DNA from: an uncultured Fidelibacterota bacterium
Lineage (GTDB): Bacteria; Marinisomatota; Marinisomatia; Marinisomatales; UBA1611
Direction: 5' to 3'
Assembly: GCA_913045415.1 (NCBI GenBank)
Contig: CAJWPW010000067.1
Coordinates: forward strand, 1 to 6,339
Length of the DNA: 6,339 bases
The translations under genes were made by a program, and so were the position numbers. The notes beneath the pieces are model-generated. The model was given only the letters and a program-made list of their open reading frames with translations. It made no database searches and was not told where the DNA came from. How positions within the stretch are numbered: the stretch's first letter is position 1; each line of letters starts with the position of its first letter. This document shows positions 4,788 to 6,339 of the stretch, piece after piece.

Positions 4788-6339
4788 CTATTTCAGGAGT
4801 AAAATCTTTTGGGTTTTCATTTCTTTTCCGTATCTGAGTCGGGCGAAATACATGCCAGAAGCGAATCCATCTGCTTGCCATTGAACGGCGTATGTACCGG
4901 GGAGCATTGAACCATTCACCAGGGTTTCCACCAATCGACCACGGATATCATAAATATGGAGAGTTGCAATTATTTGCGTTTCTACTTCAGGGATATCAAA
5001 CCGAATTGTGGCGATAGGATTGAATGGATTGGGATAAGCAGGGTACAATGCCATCTGTGTAGGTAAAATGGGACTATTCACATTCATCGCCCCTTTATAG
5101 ACAACCGCTTTATTCCTATCCACGAGTTTATAAAAGATTGCAATATCCTGGATCTCATTTTTTATTTTCAATAAGATTGTATCTTTGGCTACTTCTCCGG
5201 TCCGGGCAAATTCCAAAATTGAATAGCCCTTTCCCGGGTCTTGATTCGTAATAAATAGTTCACCATTTTTATTTTGTCGATGCCCAAACTGAATGGGACT
5301 CTCTCCAATCTCGTAAGAAAACTGGATCTGTCCGGCGTGAACTTGTTTATCAAGGATAATCAAAAGGTCATTATCATTCTGGATTATTTCCAATGGACGC
5401 CCCACCATAACAGTATCCTGAATTATTTCTCCATAGGTTTTCTGATACCATGACCACATCCGCACAAATGCCATACCGTCTTCTATATCAAATTTACTGT
5501 CCGGGGTAGATACAAAATGTGGAGCTTCCCCAATCACCGGTCCGAGTTCAAAATTGAAATCCTTGTCTTTCCACTTATTAACCAATGTATCCAGATCAAT
5601 AAAGGATAAGGTTGAATCTAAATTATAATCCCCTAACAAGGGCGTCACATACGTATAAGCAATATCTACAGTTGAAAGCCCTGCTTCATCTTGAATATAG
5701 GAAAAATAAACTGTGATGGAATCAAAACTTGTGAAAGGAGGCTTCAAAATAATTTCAATTGCAGAGTCAGATCTTGTTGAATCAAAATTCACCGAATCTG
5801 CAACCGTTGCCGTAACTGTGAATTCCAAAGAATCCACTTTTTCGTTAAAGGAATAAGTAATGGGTGTGTTTTCCATCAGAATAATAAAAGAATCAATCGG
5901 TACAGAAATTGTATCAATGCTGGGCGGTAAAATATCATAAAGGGGAATCGTATCGGTAATCGCCTGACCTGACATTTGGTTCCCGGGACCATCATAGATC
6001 TCCACACCGTTTTCAACTGTCACAACCACAGTCTCATCCCCACTGGGAGTTGAATTATATTCAAGGTTCAAACGAATATTGGTTTCCCCACCGATGAGAA
6101 AATTACTGTCGGTTCTTGTTAAACTAGTGATGGTGACTGTATCCGTCACACTGCCATTATTAAATAATTCTAATTGAATTGTATTACTACTAATCGCACC
6201 CGATTCCTGATCCGTTCCATAAATCTCTTCATCAAACATTATATCCAGATAGGAATTATCGAGCGCTAAAGCAGAAGAGTCAACCGCTGGTGCTAAATAA
6301 TCTTGAATGGTAAAAGATGCTACAAAATTGATTTCGATT
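4788..6339 (-). CDS. Secreted multidomain protein with Ig-like, dockerin-like and C-terminal sorting domains (5' end outside window)
   Basis: This is the C-terminal 516 residues or more of a large exported protein. The frame stays open from 6239 to the window edge ('...ALALDNSYLDIMFDEEIYG...'), so the Met at 6237-6239 is internal and the true start lies beyond 6339. Numbering from that Met: Ig-like beta domain to ~104; a second Ig-like domain ~106-200; a dockerin-like pair, with loop 1 'GDYNLDSTLSFID' (Asp204, Asn206, Asp208, Ser212, Asp215) a full EF-hand pattern and loop 2 'TPDSKFDIED' (245-254) degenerate; a beta-rich domain ~279-382 that may be cohesin-like; and a C-terminal domain ~398-483 containing 'YPNPFNP', 'IYDIRGRLV', 'LPGTYAVQW' and 'GMYFARL'. 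That last domain is the FlgD-like/type IX-style sorting domain that directs proteins to the cell surface. The likely role is a surface structural, adhesive or carbohydrate-associated protein; any catalytic domain would lie outside the window. The stop is TAG at 4788-4790. Confidence 0.88.
   Translation of the reverse strand, partial: IEINFVASFTIQDYLAPAVDSSALALDNSYLDIMFDEEIYGTDQESGAISSNTIQLELFNNGSVTDTVTITSLTRTDSNFLIGGETNIRLNLEYNSTPSGDETVVVTVENGVEIYDGPGNQMSGQAITDTIPLYDILPPSIDTISVPIDSFIILMENTPITYSFNEKVDSLEFTVTATVADSVNFDSTRSDSAIEIILKPPFTSFDSITVYFSYIQDEAGLSTVDIAYTYVTPLLGDYNLDSTLSFIDLDTLVNKWKDKDFNFELGPVIGEAPHFVSTPDSKFDIEDGMAFVRMWSWYQKTYGEIIQDTVMVGRPLEIIQNDNDLLIILDKQVHAGQIQFSYEIGESPIQFGHRQNKNGELFITNQDPGKGYSILEFARTGEVAKDTILLKIKNEIQDIAIFYKLVDRNKAVVYKGAMNVNSPILPTQMALYPAYPNPFNPIATIRFDIPEVETQIIATLHIYDIRGRLVETLVNGSMLPGTYAVQWQADGFASGMYFARLRYGKEMKTQKILLLK

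Noticed and set aside
4788..6339. Cellulosome component
   Set aside because: Dockerin-like repeats in FCB-group surface proteins are common outside cellulosomes, and no catalytic domain or clear cohesin is visible.
1..6339. CRISPR array, tRNA/rRNA genes, insertion sequences or phage genes
   Set aside because: I found no regularly spaced repeats, cloverleaf-like segments, transposase motifs or terminal inverted repeats; nearly all bases are coding.

Overview
The window looks like a piece of a marine bacterium of the FCB group, most likely Candidatus Marinimicrobia (SAR406) or a near relative. The evidence is an A/T-rich composition, secreted proteins with signal peptides ending in '...GFSQ', a C-terminal 'YPNPFNP' sorting domain typical of type IX secretion-like or cell-surface proteins, dockerin-like repeats in the style common in that group, and no recognisable Shine-Dalgarno sequences. 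The taxonomic call is inferred from protein style, not from a marker gene.

All supported genes lie on the minus strand and are tightly packed, so transcription runs from high to low coordinates. In that order they are: (1) the 3' part of a large secreted multidomain protein (4788-6339, start outside the window) with Ig-like domains, a dockerin-like EF-hand pair and a C-terminal sorting domain; (2) a cytoplasmic, mostly helical protein of unknown function (3934-4734); (3) a 56-residue membrane protein gene (3730-3900), small and easily missed; (4) an AlkB-type non-haem di-iron alkane monooxygenase (2604-3713); (5) a class V PLP enzyme of the isopenicillin N epimerase-like family (1471-2607), overlapping alkB by 4 bases; (6) a secreted or envelope protein of unknown function with a glycine-rich hydrophobic centre and a lysine-rich tail (838-1452); (7) a nucleosidase of the MTA/SAH nucleosidase / purine phosphorylase superfamily with a shortened core and a C-terminal extension (10-828).

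Gaps from 3900 down to 828 are 16, -4, 18 and 9 bases, which suggests one transcription unit of five genes (56-aa protein, AlkB, PLP enzyme, envelope protein, nucleosidase). A weak promoter-like sequence sits just before the 56-aa gene. The only firm biochemical roles are terminal hydroxylation of an alkyl chain (AlkB), PLP chemistry on an amino acid or amine, and N-glycosidic bond cleavage. No rubredoxin or rubredoxin reductase, which AlkB needs for electrons, is present in the window. I see no RNA genes, insertion sequences, CRISPR arrays or convincing terminators, and no gene-free stretch longer than about 55 bases.
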